The position numbers and the translations under genes were made by a program. From assembly GCA_951802195.1 (NCBI GenBank), contig OX637625.1, forward strand, positions 1,410,461 through 1,474,460: 64,000 bases of DNA, read 5' to 3'. The notes under the pieces are model-generated. The model was not told the origin of the DNA. It searched no databases and worked only from the letters and a program-made list of their open reading frames with translations. Source of the DNA: Tausonia pullulans. Its lineage: Eukaryota > Basidiomycota > Tremellomycetes > Cystofilobasidiales > Mrakiaceae. Shown here in pieces: positions 35,219 through 46,767 of this stretch. Every line of letters begins with the position of its first letter. Position 1 is the stretch's first letter.

Positions 35219-38006
35219 CAGTTTGGTGTATCGAGGGAGCGAAAAGGACAGCCGTGCTCACCGAATTCTCCCAGTCGAAGTAGATGTACATCCCCTGCTC
35301 GTAGTCGTCCGTGATTGCCTGCGGCTGCGAGAGCCGCTGGAACCACGTCAAGTACTGCTTGTGGAACCGCCACGACTGCTTCTTGAGCTCCCGGGCTGCG
35401 AGCCATCTGCAGAAAGCGAGGTCAGCTGCCGACTCTCTCTTACGCGCCAAGAGGTGTGTACGCACTGCTCGTAAGTATTGGCGTGGTAGTAGAAGATGTA
35501 GAAGAGCGTGTCGAGATCCATCTTCGGGTAAAGGTCTGGGTTCTGGAAGCCCGAGAACGGCTCCTGAGGATAGTAGCCCGGCGTTTGGTACGGGTTCTTA
35601 GGGACGTAGTATCGGGGCCTGAGGAGGTGGGCGTCAGCATTGGCCGAGAAATGGACAGTCGTTGGAAATATGGAACTCACTTCTCGGCGTCCTCCGGTCG
35701 TGGGAGACCGTTGAAGCTCGCATCGAGAGCCGAATGCATCTGGTCGAGGTTGCCCGTCCGCTGGGACGACCGCTGCTTGGCCTGGTCGAAGCTCGAGACG
35801 AGGTCCGCCAGCGCCGCCGGGAGCCGGGCGCCCTCGTTGGCCGATGACGGCCGAACCTGCTGCTGTTGCTGCTGTGGCTGGCCCAAGGCCCGAGCCTGCT
35901 GTGACGAGGGCGATGGCGAGATGTCGCTAATCTGAGTAGCGGCGTGCGGGGGGAGCGGGGATACACTCGGCTGCTGCTGCTGGTTCGGCTGCTGCGGCGA
36001 CGGCTGAGGCGACGCGCCGTTCGACTGAGCATGGCTCGGGACGGGCGAACGAGCATCGTACTGATTCTGCTGCTGCTGGTCCTGGCTCTGACTCTGCTGC
36101 TGCGCCTGCGCCGAGAGCATCGACGGCGACGGCTGCGGTTGAGGGTGGATTGAGTGCGGAGACGACGCCGTCGAGAGGTGGGACGGCGGCGGCGAGGGCG
36201 CGGCGAACGACTGAGGGGGCTCGGTCACCGATGGACTCGGCAGCGGCGAGGCCATTTCGACGGGCTTGGAGGGGAGGCTACCATTGTTGTTGGAAGGGGC
36301 GGAGACTGGGGGAGTAATAGCAGAGGCGGAAGGGGTGGGTTGAGGGGCGACCGCGGCGGCTGCAGCGGCAGCGTAGCGGATCGCCGGAAGAGGAGGGGCA
36401 GCTGTCGGTCGGGGACCAGTTGAGCTGGGCATCGGAGGAAGACCAGCCTTGAGGGCGGAAGCCATCGGCTGCTGAGCAAAGTTGGGGGCGGGGATTGGCG
36501 GCTTTGGGGCTGGAAGGAAGAACTCGAGGTCAGGGAGAGTGGTCATCCATGAGACTCGCTCGCAAGAGCACTCACGCTCGGCGTTCGACCTGGAATCGGA
36601 CTGTTTCCGTACGGGCGTCTTCTTCGGTCCGGTGCTCGAGGCAACATCGTCTGCAGAGGGCTTGCGAGCGATCCCGTTCGACGTGCTCATGTCATCGTCC
36701 GGGGGATGCGACCGTCGGGCGGGCGTCCGTATCGGCTCGGCGACATCTGGAGCGGAGAAGCGAGCGAAGAAGGTGGGTCCATCAGCAAGCTGGGACAGAG
36801 CGAAGCTGGTTCAACTTCAGCGCTCACCGTCCGCAACCGATGTTGAGTCATGAGAGGAGTGGATGTCATCCCGCTCGCCGAGGCCAAAGGCCTCCTCCTC
36901 CTCTTGCAGATTCAGCTCGTCGTAGATGCCCTCGTCCTCCTCAAAGTCCTCCTCCTGCAGAAAACGGGCGGCGCGTCAGCAAGACGACGCGAGGGGTGCC
37001 GGCAACGGAGAGAGAGAGACGACGCGACGACTCACTCCATTCGACTCGACAAAGTAGGCGATGTCATCCTTGGTCGTGTTGACATGATCGACCGAAATGG
37101 ATCCGTTCTCGAGCATGCGCTGGACGAGCTCCATCCGACCAATGTGCCACCGCCGTCGCTCGTTGAGGTGCTCGAGCTCGGTGACCCGCTCGCCTCCAGC
37201 GCCTTTGCCCTTGCGCTTGCCCTGGCCGGCAAGAGCGACCTCGACCTCGGCCTCGGCCTGCTCGACCTGTCGGGCAAGCTCATCAATCATCGACGAGAGC
37301 CAGTTGACGGTGTCCTGCTTGGCCTTCTCCGCCGGGTCGAGCTTCGCCTGGGCGATGAGGCCTTCCTTGGAGAACGCCTTGGTCTTCATCTCCTTCTCGA
37401 GAGCCTTGAAACGCTCCATTTGCTGTTGACGAGGGAGGGGAAGGATCAAGAGTGTCAAGTCGGATGCTATGGACAGGACCGCGAATGAGAGGCAGGGAGG
37501 GAAGGTGACGAGTTGGAGCGCGGGCGGCGAGGAGGGGAGCACGACAGGACGACGGGAGGAAGCGAGGGCGGCGAGACAGCCCGCCTGCCCCGGTCGAGGC
37601 GACTCACCGTCTCGATGAGCTTGCGAGTGTCTGTGAGCTGCGTCTTGTCCTTGATCTCGGACGATGCAATCCACGACTTGATCTGGTCTCGCAGCCTCTG
37701 GAGCTTCTTGATCTGTGTCTTAAGGTCCGTCTCACACTTCTCCTTCTGGGTCGCGTTCGTCGAGGCGTTCATCTTGTCAAAGATCGACTCGAAGAGCTCG
37801 ACGCCCTCGGTGACCTTCTTGAGGGTCTTGTCGATCTCGCCTAGGTTGGGCCGTGCCGACGAGTTGAGAGCCAGCGATGGAAGGAGAGGGACGGCGAAGT
37901 GAGCCGGGGTGGGGGGGGGGGGGGAGACGGAGAGCGTCAGTCAGCAGAGGCCTGGTGGTAGCGAGCAGAGGGCGTGGGCCCGACTTTGCAGTTTGCGGAG
38001 AGCCAT
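35052..38006 (-). CDS. NOT3: CCR4-NOT complex subunit NOT3/NOT5
   Basis: Subunit of the CCR4-NOT deadenylase, which shortens mRNA poly(A) tails and senses codon optimality on ribosomes. The start at 38006 gives MALRKLQ, joined by an intron holding a G14/C14 run to [20 protein letters not shown]. The N-terminal coiled-coil domain continues [40 protein letters not shown] and [21 protein letters not shown] Gln/Pro/Ser-rich middle follows (about 35850-36500). The C-terminal NOT-box is typical: [91 protein letters not shown], and after the last intron [18 protein letters not shown]. The last intron (35120-35258) is largely a (CT)n microsatellite that runs into the 3' splice site. It is divergent from OST2 across 197 bp. 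Confidence 0.95.
35120..35215. repeat. (GA/CT)n microsatellite inside the last NOT3 intron
   Basis: About 95 bases of near-perfect GA on the + strand, broken by two GGTA units and one GAAA. On the NOT3 coding strand it is (CT)n, ends in CCAG and abuts exon sequence TGGTGCCAG, so the repeat is itself the polypyrimidine tract of this intron. Confidence 0.85.
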
Positions 38007-38203
38007 GACGGGGGGGCGAGTCTGGCCAGTCGATGAGGGCGAGGGGAATGGCGAGGGGGTTGAGAGGAGGGTGGTGGTTGAGGGCGAGGCTGGCGAGGCT
38101 GCGACCCGAGTGGTGGCCGCGTTTGGCTGGCTCAACGCGCTGGAGGCGCTCGCTGCCAGGTCAACGTGGCTCCCTAACCACCATCGCCACCGTCGTTGCA
38201 GCC
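38007..38203. promoter_or_regulatory. Bidirectional promoter NOT3 / OST2
   Basis: 197 bp separate the start codons of two housekeeping genes transcribed away from each other. The segment is GC-rich without a visible TATA box. A shared nucleosome-depleted promoter is the simplest reading. Confidence 0.45.
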
Positions 38204-39190
38204 ATGGCTCCCCCGTGAGTAGCACACGCGACAACCGCACCCGGCCTCCGAGGGTGGTGCCAGAGGCGGCGACGGGCACCTGACTGACCAACGCCGCTCC
38301 CCTCGCTCGCCGCCTTCGCCCGCCCCGGGCCCTCCTCGTATGCTCTCTCGCTCTCGTCTCGCCAGCACACTCACGCAGGCCAAGAAGGCCGCAGCCGCCA
38401 ACTCCTCTCCGGCGGCCCGCAAGAGCAGCAGCTCCGGAGCCTCGTCCTCCCCGACGCTCGCCTCTTCTCTCCAGACGCTCACCGACTCGTACCGATCGAC
38501 GACGTCGGCCAAGGTCAAGCTCATCGACTGCTTCCTCCTCTTCTTTCTCCTCTCCGGCGTCGCCCAGTTCGCCTACTGCGTTCTCGTCACCTCCTTCCCG
38601 TATAACGCGTTCCTGGCGAGGTCTGCCCCAGCTCTCCCTCCCTCGATACTTCCTCCAGTCGCTGACACGCTCGCCCCTCGTCGCTCTCGTCTCGCCGCGT
38701 ACCGACCGAACCCCCCATCACGCGCTCAACCCCGACACTCTCGCCCGTCCTCGACGTCCCTCTCCCCTTGCTGCTTTTTTTTTATGTATTCTTTCTTTCT
38801 TTCTCTCCTTCAGCTTCGCCTCCGCCGTCGGCCAGTTCGTCCTCCTCGCGAGTCTCCGTGCCCAGGTCGCGTCGCCTGCTCCTCCGGCGCCGACCGCCAC
38901 CACCACCGGCGGCGCGTCGTCGTCGCTGCCGCCGAAACCCCGGGAGTTCTCGCTGGTGTCGCCGGAACGGTCTGTCCTTCCTTTCCTTGGTCTTCTCTTC
39001 CCGGGTGACCGCAAGCAGGCTGGTCGGCCCCAAGGGGGGGGGGGGGGGGAGGGGGGGGGGGGAGAGAGGAGGGCGCAGAGGAAGGGACATACTAACTGAC
39101 TCGATCTGGCCTGGCCATCTCAGGGCGTTCGGCGATTTCTGCTTCGCCTCGGTCGTCCTCCATTTCTTTGTGTGGAACTTTATCGGCTGA
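38204..39190 (+). CDS. OST2: Oligosaccharyltransferase subunit OST2/DAD1
   Basis: Small membrane subunit of the ER oligosaccharyltransferase that N-glycosylates proteins. Exon 1 is only 11 nt (38204-38214, ATGGCTCCCCC, Kozak-like GCAGCCATGG), donor GTGAGT. Exon 2 starts at 38366 with TLTQAKKAAAANSSPAARK, then SLQTLTDSYRSTTSAKVKLI, DCFLLFFLLSGVAQFAYCVL and SFPYNAFLAS. Exon 3 (from 38814) has FASAVGQFVLLASLRAQV plus a Pro/Thr/Gly-rich insert, then EFSLVSPER. Exon 4 has AFGDFCFASVVLHFFVWNFI and the stop at 39188-39190. The DAD1 signatures (SPERAFGDFxFAS, LHxxVxNFIG) are complete. An alternative start at 38339 inside intron 1 would add MLSRSRLAS but has weaker context. Intron 3 contains a long G-run (39034-39061). 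Confidence 0.95.
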
Positions 39191-39635
39191 GTTGACAGGG
39201 GAGGAGGGGGCAGAGGTGGGCGGTGTATCTGAGAAAAAAAGAGTGAACAAAGATGCCGGCGGGAGAGGGGGGAGAAAGAGGGGTGTGTGTGTGTGTGTGT
39301 TGAAAAGAAGGGTGGAAATTTGATGGCGATGAGGAGATAGAATCTCTTGTTTTCTCGATTTCTCTCATTTTTCTTCCTGTCAACTCTTGCCAACGAACTC
39401 TCGATAGTTTGGAGGTAGGAAGGCCCAAGAGTAAGTAGGAACCGAAGAGAGAGAGAGGGACACGTTCAGAAGGTAGGGAGGAGCGGAGACGGGGATGAAG
39501 AGAGAGGCAAAATGGACTATGCGAGGAGCAAGAAAGAGAGAGGGAGGGGGGCGGGACTAGGCTGGAATGCTAGGAAGGGATCGAGATGAGATGCAAATAG
39601 AGAGAAAAAGATAACCAAGGAGGACAGGGCAGCGA
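39191..39635. other. Convergent intergenic region with (GT)10
   Basis: 445 bp between the OST2 and PKA-R stop codons. A (GT)n repeat of about 10 units lies at 39282-39301, and purine-rich GAGAGA/GGGAGG tracts fill the rest. No coding signal was found. Confidence 0.5.
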
Positions 39636-41709
39636 TTACTTAGTGTACCGCTCGCTCGCCTTGCGGGCCATGATGTCCTGTATAGAGAGATGCATGAGGT
39701 CAACAGGGCTCCATCTCTTCTGCGAGAGATTGTATGCGCCTCACCTTGGTCGGACCCAGGAGACGGGTGAAGGCCTTCTCGCCGAGGGCGGCGAGCTTGA
39801 GCTTGCCTCCGACAGCGCGGACGGTCGCGGCTCGCGGGGTTCGGTTGATGAGGGCGAGCTCTGTTGTAAGACCAAGAGCCATCAGTCTGACTCTGCGTGC
39901 GGTGAACGCGAGAGAAACTTACCTCCAAAGTAGTCGCCCTTGCCGTACTCGGCGACGACCGTGTCCTCGATTTCGCCTGACGCCCCCCGGATCTGCTTGG
40001 TGATTTCGGCGCGGCCGCTCTCGATGATGAAGAACTCCTCGCCGACTTCGCCCTGCTCGACGACGGCCTCTCCAGCCTCGTACGTCCTCGACTCGAGCGC
40101 GTCGGCAATCTTGGCCCGCTCGTGGGGCTCGAGCGCCGAGAGGATCGGGATGGTCGCGAGGAACGACTCGTACAGCTTGCGTTTCGTCGATGTGTGGTCG
40201 AGGAGGATCGTTCGGAACGTCACCCGATCGAGCGCCCAGAGCGTGCATCGCGTCGTCGCCACGATCGAGGCCGACCTGGGTGCGTTGTACATGAGCGCGA
40301 GCTCGCCGAACGAGGTCCCGGGGGTGTTGGTGAAGACCTTGTCACCGAGTTCGCTGGGGCCCGAGCTTGCGTTCCGGATGTAGACGTCGAGGGAGCCTTC
40401 CTCAACGACGTAGAAGAAATCCCCGACGGCACCCTCCTCGATGACCTTGTCACCGGACTGAACGACGAGCTCCTTCATCGCGTTAAGAACGTCACGCTCC
40501 TGCTCATCCTCGAGATTCTTGAAGAGGAAGTTGCTCTGGATCGAATGCCGGATCCGAGCGAGCTGCTGGGGCGTCTTCGGGTAGACCGGGAGAGAGGGCT
40601 TCGTCGCCACAGCGTGGCCTCCGACTCCATTGACCGTGGCGCTCGGCACGAGCGACTCGGCAGAGACCGAAGTCCGTCGCCCGGCCGAGAAGCCTGGCGG
40701 GAACGCTGGGTGCATCTGCGATGCCGACGGAGGGAAGGAGCGCGTCCTCTCCTCTTCCGGGGAGAGATCGTCTTCGGGTGCGCGGTCGTTGTCGCCCTCA
40801 TAATCGTCATCGTCGTCGCGCTCCGAGACGCGCCGGAGGGGCGGGGCGTCGACGCCAAAGGGTCCCGAGGTGAAGAGCGAGTTGGCGGCGGCCGTGTTGG
40901 AGGCTGCTGAGCCGCGACGGCCCTGGTTGGCCGGTGGGGGAGGAGGCACCGACGATGAGGAGGTGGACGACGACGACGACGCAGGAAAGCCGTTGCTGAT
41001 CTGGCCGTTGGAGAGGACGGCGCGATCCGAGGTCGGGGAGGGCATTGAGCGTTGGTTGGCGGAGGTGCCCCTCAGGGAGGTGCGCTGTGAGCGTAAGCGG
41101 TGAGGGGGGGAGGGAGAGTGGGGAGGGGGGGGAGGGGAGAGAGGGCGAGATGGAGGAGCACAATAGTCAGCATCTCTCTCTGAGACTAGCTCGAGTGAGC
41201 GGGACCATGACTCGTGAGAAGCGCGCGTCGAATGAAGCCTCGAGCCGGCTGATGGCTCGCGTTCCCTTCCGTCCTCCCAGGCCGCCATCATGCCAGCGTG
41301 CTGTCGGCCGCTGGGAGGAAGAGCGTTGCTCAGGGAGCAAAAGAGAGAGAGAGAGAGAGAGGGCTGTAGAGCCGAGGACGGAGAGAAGGGCAGGTCGGAA
41401 GCGATGGAGCCCGCTCCGGCTCAGGGTGAGACACCGGCCTGCGTCCAGAGAGCGATACGAGAAGGGGCGTGCTGCCGCCCGCCCATCACGAACTGCCGAG
41501 GGCCACCGAAGAGGCGCCTCGCTGTCCCGCCGAGGGAGCGGCAGCGCCCAGAGGACGGCCAAGCGAACGCGGGCAGGGAGCGGCGGGCGAGGACTGACCT
41601 CCTGCTCGAGCCGGAACGCGGCCCAGTTGAAGATGGTCTGGAGCGTGTCGGACGAGTGGGACGCCTCGACATGCTGGATGAGCTGGTTGAGGACGGGGTC
41701 CGAAGACAT
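39636..41709 (-). CDS. BCY1: cAMP-dependent protein kinase regulatory subunit
   Basis: Holds PKA catalytic subunits inactive until two cAMP bind. Exon 1 (from 41709) encodes the docking/dimerisation helix bundle: MSSDPVLNQLIQHVEASHSS, DTLQTIFNWAAFRLEQE. A long intron (about 41602-41085) leads to RTSLRGTSANQRSMPSPTSD. A disordered segment carries the inhibitor site GRRTSVSAESL, a Ser-phosphorylatable (type II) pseudosubstrate nearly identical in form to the yeast Bcy1 site. CNB-A has GDFFYVVEEGSLDVY and phosphate-binding cassette FGELALMYNAPRSASIVA. CNB-B has EEFFIIESGRAEIT and a cassette split by an intron, FG|ELALINRTPRAATVRAV. The closing exon gives DIMARKASERYTK with the stop at 39636-39638. 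All key Glu and Arg of both cassettes are present, so two cAMP sites are expected. Confidence 0.95.
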
Positions 41710-42323
41710 GGCGGCGGGCGTGGGAGGCGAGCAGGGGACGGCGGTGGACGGGGCAGGCAGGGCAGGCCACGACGGAGAGGATAGGGGGATGGTTGAGGGC
41801 GCCCGCGGTGGGGGAACAGGCCCCCTCGGGCGAGGCTCGCCCCAGGCGGGCGGCTGGCGGCACTCGGCAGCCACGCGCGCGGCTTCTCCACGTCTCATCG
41901 CCCGCGCCACAGCAGCGCCTCGGTGAGCGTCCGCCGACTCGCTGTCTCCAAAGCGTATCCCACTGCTGTCGGACACACGCCAGCGTGAGGACGAGCTGGC
42001 GGGGTGGGACGAGTGGGACAATTCGATCGAGCATCGTCGGCAGGCCGCCATGTTCCGCTGCACCTCCAACGTGTCCTGCCGGGCGGAAGTCGATTGTGGA
42101 AGTGCCTTCAAGGCATGTCCCCTGCTCTCGCCTGCGGCCATGGATCGGATCACCAGAGAATGTTGCGTGCCAGCCACGTCTTCTTCCCACTTTCCCTTCC
42201 GCCCTCGAACCGTGCGCCGGTCAGGACAGAGTCGCCCTGGTCCGCCCCCCCGCGCGAGCCAGGTTGAAGGTCTCCCTCAACCTCCAACACGTCTCCTGCC
42301 TTGCCTCGCTGCTTCCTTCTCCG
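41710..42323. promoter_or_regulatory. Divergent promoter, PKA regulatory subunit / FHL1-type factor
   Basis: 614 bp between the start codons of two regulators of growth transcribed in opposite directions. The left third is G-rich (leader of the PKA-R gene on the minus strand) and the right third CT-rich (leader of the forkhead gene). Open frames crossing it on both strands show no domain. Confidence 0.45.
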
Positions 42324-45300
42324 ATGGAAGTCGACTCGGACGGCATCCGCCCCCTTCAGCCCCCGGACGGACAGGTTGACTGCACCGAGGCCCCCATCAT
42401 CGCGGCCTACTTGTGAGCGAGCCAGCGAGCTAGTCCCCCAAGCGAGCCCTCCCTGCTGCCGAGTTCGGCGTCGCTGACAGGTGGGCTGTCTCTGCCCCTT
42501 CCACAGCGCCCTCGAATTCGCCGCGTTCTCTTACTATTTCCAGACCCTCTCCGTTGTCGTTGGCCGTCGAGTGAACGTGAGTCTCGTCTAGATGAGCTAG
42601 CTGCCCACTCCTGGCAGTCCGTCTCTCGCCTCACACGCACGCGGCGGCCACGACGATCCGGCGACACGTCGAGCCAGTTCTGGTGTCTCCTGAACGCCCG
42701 GGGCTGCTCCCCGCCCTCTCGCGTGGAAGAGCGCTGACGTCTGCTCCCTCGTTTCTTCTCAGCCCTCGGCAGACCCCTCCCCGGCTCCCACTCCCGGACG
42801 CGCGTCCGCTGCTCCTCCCTCACCCTCGCTTTTGGCCGGCGGCGCGTCGTTTCAACCGCCACTCCCTACCCCTGCCCCGGCTAGCCCTGCCACTCCTCTT
42901 CCGTCGTCCTCCTCGAGCTCTGGCCTCAAGGCCGAGCAGCCTCACTCGCACGCGACTCCGCCAACACCAGACCCGAACCAGGGCGTCGACGTCGACCTCG
43001 GCGCGATCAAGGCCGTCTCCCGCCGGCACGCCCAGATTTCATACGACGACGAGTCGGGTCGGTTCGTCCTCGACGTGCTCGGCCGGAATGGCGTCTGGGT
43101 GGACGAGGAGTACTACGGCAAGAACCAGCGAGCGTGGCTCGGTGACAGGTCGGTCTGCGGGTGTGGCGGTCGTGCGTGGGGAATTGTGGTGCTGATCGTC
43201 GTCGGCTCTCGTCTCTCAACAGATCTAAGATCCAGATCTCCGTCCGGACCTTCCACTTTGTCCTACCGCCATCCCCGGCCGTTGAAAAAGCCGATGCTGG
43301 CGAGCCTCCCTCGCTCGTCAAGCGTGAGTCGTCGCTGAGCCCCCGTCTCAAGTCACCCGCCGAACAGCTGTCACCCCTCCCCCCACCGCCGCGTCAGCGA
43401 CGGGAGAGCGCCGCCAGCGACTCAACGGGCATGGCGAGCGACGACGGCGAGAGTCCCGTACGTCCGGTCTACGGCCACGGCAAAGGCAAGGGGAAGGGCA
43501 AAGGCAAGGGCAGAGGGAAGGGAATCGGCTACTACCGCGAGCCCGAGTCGCCCGTCTCTGGTTCATCGTCGCGCAAGTCGATCAAGGTCAAGCTCCCTCT
43601 CGCGCTCAAGGGTCCAATGTCGATTCCTCCGAGGCCGCTCTCGAGTGAGCGCTCGCCGTCGCCGTCATCGTCGCCCTCAAAACGCGCCGGCGGCGACTTG
43701 CCACCGTCCTCGCCCCTTCCTTCCTCTCCCCCGAAAGCCTTCGTCGGTGGCAAAGGCAAAGGGCGCGGTGCTATCGCTCCCCTGCACCTGGATGAGATGC
43801 CACCAGCGACAGCAACATCGCCACTGCCGCAGGACCAGCCCGAGCCGGTGCCGAGGCAGGAACAGCCGGAGCCGAGACCTGAACCGGCTGTGGCCCCCAC
43901 CGCTGCCCCTGCCCTTTCTCCTACCCCACCAGCTTCTGCTCCGGTTCTTGCTTCTGCTCCTGTTTCTGCTCCACTCGTCCCCGTGGCTACCATCCCGGCC
44001 AAACCATCCCCGGGCAAAGCCATGCGGTTGCCCATGTTCTCCCCGTCAACGCTCTCCCCGTCTCTTCTTCAAACTCAGTCTATTCCCCTCGCCGCTGGTT
44101 CCTCCGCTACTCAAGGGTCATCCACGACCTCCGTCCCTCTCAAGCCCACCACCCGCCCTCCGCCAACACCCTCGGGCCCTCTACCCAGCCCGGCGCAGCT
44201 CCTCGCCGCCTCATATCCTTCGTCATCGCAGGTCGCTGCCCAGCCACCGATGCTCCCCGTTGTCCTTCCTCCGTCACGACCGCTCTCAGCAAACCCGCTG
44301 GCGGCCCAGTTCTCTAAGAGCGAGATCACGACGTCGGTCGACCCTGCTAAGCCGCCATTGACATACACGAGCGTAACGCTACTCAGCCTCCAGGCGTTCC
44401 AGAACAAGACGGGCACTTTTCAGGAAATCTGCGAATGGATCATGCGCGAGTTTGAGTGGTTCCGAAACCACAAGGACTCGGGCTGGCAGGTGAGAAAGGG
44501 AACGACCACCCGCATCGTTCGTTCTTTGCTGAGCTAACCGTCACCCTCGTCCGCATCAGAATTCGCTGCGCCACAACCTGTCGACCAACAAGGCCTTCAC
44601 CAAGCTCCCTCTGCAGCCGAACCAGCCTAAGACGGCCGCCCCGCACTGGACGCTCAACCGAGACCTCGAAGAGATGCTCTCGGCTAAGGCGGCCAAGGAG
44701 ATCAAGACTCGTGTCCAGAAGCAGGAAAAGCTCCGCAAGGCACGCGAGAAGGAGGCCCGCCAGGCCGAGGCTGAGCGTGTTGCCAAGGAGAAGGCGGAGC
44801 GAGCGGAAATGGAGGCGAGGGTGGCCGCTGCCGCGCAGGCGCTCGCAGCGAGCACGGCCGCTGCTGCCGCCGCTGCTCAGCCTCCTCCTGCACTGCTGCC
44901 GCCCTCTGCTCTTGCTTCTGCTTCCACTACTGCTCCCGTTCCCTCTCCTACGCCCCCTCCTCCTGCTGCCTCGGCTGCAGCGACACCCGATGCCTCTTCA
45001 TCGACATCTTCTTTACCAGCTATTGGTTCCACTGCGTCGCCCGCTCCTGGTCTTCCTCCTTCTGCCCCAACTTCAATTCCAGTCTCGGCTCCTGCTCCTG
45101 GACCTGGTGCCCCTACCCCGGCTCGACCTCCTCCTCCTCCACCATCAACAACGGCCTCTGGCGGGTCTCAACCTCCACCGGGCAATGGGCCTCCCGTCGG
45201 CCAGTTTCGACCACCCCCAGCTCGTCCCCCGCCTGGCTCGGCGGCTGCCATCCCGATCAAGATCATCGTCGGTCCCGTTCCGCCCAACTGGAAGCCACCG

Positions 45301-46767
45301 GCTAATGCGACGTCGCCCACACCTGGCGCGATCGTCTTCCATGAGGGAGCACTCGTTATCAGCCCGACTGTCTTTGCGCTTTTCCCCCAGGAGCGGCTTG
45401 ACTACGTCCGGAGCATTGGCGCCCAGCAGGCAATCCAGATCCTCCAGCAGTGGTCTTCGCAGTACTCTAAGGGCCTCGTTGGCCGACCGCCAGGAGCGAA
45501 CGGGGCTATAGTCCGTCCTACACCGGGAGGCCGACCGGCACCTCCGGGAGCCCGTCCGCCACCTGCTCGTCCGACGCTGCCACTCGGTACTGCGCCCAGT
45601 CGTCCCCCCGCGCCGACGGCAGCAGCGACAGGCAGACCTCCGCCTCGCCCCTCCGGGGCCAGGCCACCACCACCTCCGCAGGCCGCTGTCGCTGGTTCAG
45701 CGACCGCGATGACTGCCCGCCCGCCGCGGCCTCCACCTGCCACTCCTGCTAGCGCTGGTGCTTCTGCTCCTGGAGACCCTGCGACGGCTGCGCCTGCCCG
45801 ACCTGTTCTTGGAAATACGTCAGCTCGACCTGCTCCTGTCTCTGCCCCTAACTTCGCGGCGGCGGCTCCCAAGGCCTCGTCTGTGCCTTCGTCTGCCTCT
45901 TCGTCAGGTCCTCCTCTTCCTGCTTCTCCCACTTCGGCCACTTCGGCCACTGCGGACCCCACCGCTCCTCCCCCGTCGTCCGCCACCGCCGCCGCCTCTT
46001 CCCCCGCACGCTCTCCCCCTCCAACAGTGGACGCCGCCGCCTGCCCTCCAGCAACCCTAGCGGTGTCATCTGCCATCACTCCAGCCTCTCCACGCACGAT
46101 TATCCCTATCCCGGACGACCCTATCGCCGCGCTCGCAGCCCTGGCTGCCAAGCCCGAAGGCATCCCCGGCGCTCCTGGCCTCACCTCTCTGGGGCCGCAT
46201 GCGCCAGCCCTGCTCCAGTACCTCAATACTGCGGGTTCTAATGCCAAGATGGAGACGGCCGCTCTGCTCATCAGGACAGGAAAGGCACCGGGCGTTCCGC
46301 TGTACGTTCCTGGAGCGAAGACAACGACAGCGACGACGGTCAAGACGGCGGCGGCAGCGGGACTCGCTGCGACGGCTGCTCAAGCCGGAGTCGGGAAGAC
46401 TTCTCCTGCTGTCAAGATGGGAGCCGGAGCGGCTGCTTCGTCGATGCCGACGGCTCCTCCTTCCGTTGCCCCTGCTGCCAGCCCGGCGCTGCCGCCGAAG
46501 ACGACGACGACGACAAGAACAGCGGCAGCAGCCTCCACACCAAAGCCCCTCCACCCTCCAGCTCGCACGGCTGCTGCAACGACGGCTACCAAGAGCAAAG
46601 GCGGCACGAAGCGCAAGGCGGCGGCTGATCCAGACCCTGCGCCGGCAGCTGCTTCTACTTCTGAAGATGGTGCAACGGCAGGAGAACCGTCAAAGGTCGC
46701 TGGGGGCGAGAAGAAGAAGGCCAAGCTCTTGTCATCAAAGACGGCGACGAAAGCGGACGAGTCGTAA
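42324..46767 (+). CDS. FHL1: FHA-forkhead transcription factor, FHL1-type
   Basis: About 1,350 residues. The FHA domain begins in exon 1 (APIIAAYF) and continues ALEFAAFSYYFQTLSVVVGR then RVN. A Ser/Pro insert follows, then VDVDLGAIKAVSRRHAQISY, GRFVLDVLGRNGVWVDEEYY and KIQISVRTFHFVLP, with the phosphopeptide-binding GRR, SRRHA and NG residues in place. A basic spacer has KGKGKGKGKGRGKG. The forkhead domain follows (about 44340-44670): KPPLTYTSVTLLSLQAF, GTFQEICEWIMREFEWFRNH and, across an intron, GWQNSLRHNLSTNKAFTKLP, ending PHWTLNRDLEEML. A charged coiled coil (KEIKTRVQKQEKLRKAREKE) and about 600 Ala/Pro-rich residues complete it. In yeast, Fhl1 with Ifh1 drives ribosomal-protein genes under TOR/PKA control; the same role here is inferred from domain order. 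Fkh1/2-type factors are the alternative. Confidence 0.85.

Noticed and set aside
41793-42416. A longer 207-codon + strand frame as extended N-terminus of the FHL1-type protein
   Set aside because: The upstream part lies in the divergent promoter, lacks conservation features and does not begin at an ATG in good context; ATG 42324 directly precedes the FHA-containing sequence.
44111-46554. Long minus-strand frames opposite the FHL1-type tail (up to 313 codons)
   Set aside because: They are reverse complements of Ala/Pro repeats. The + strand frame is continuous from the forkhead domain to its stop.
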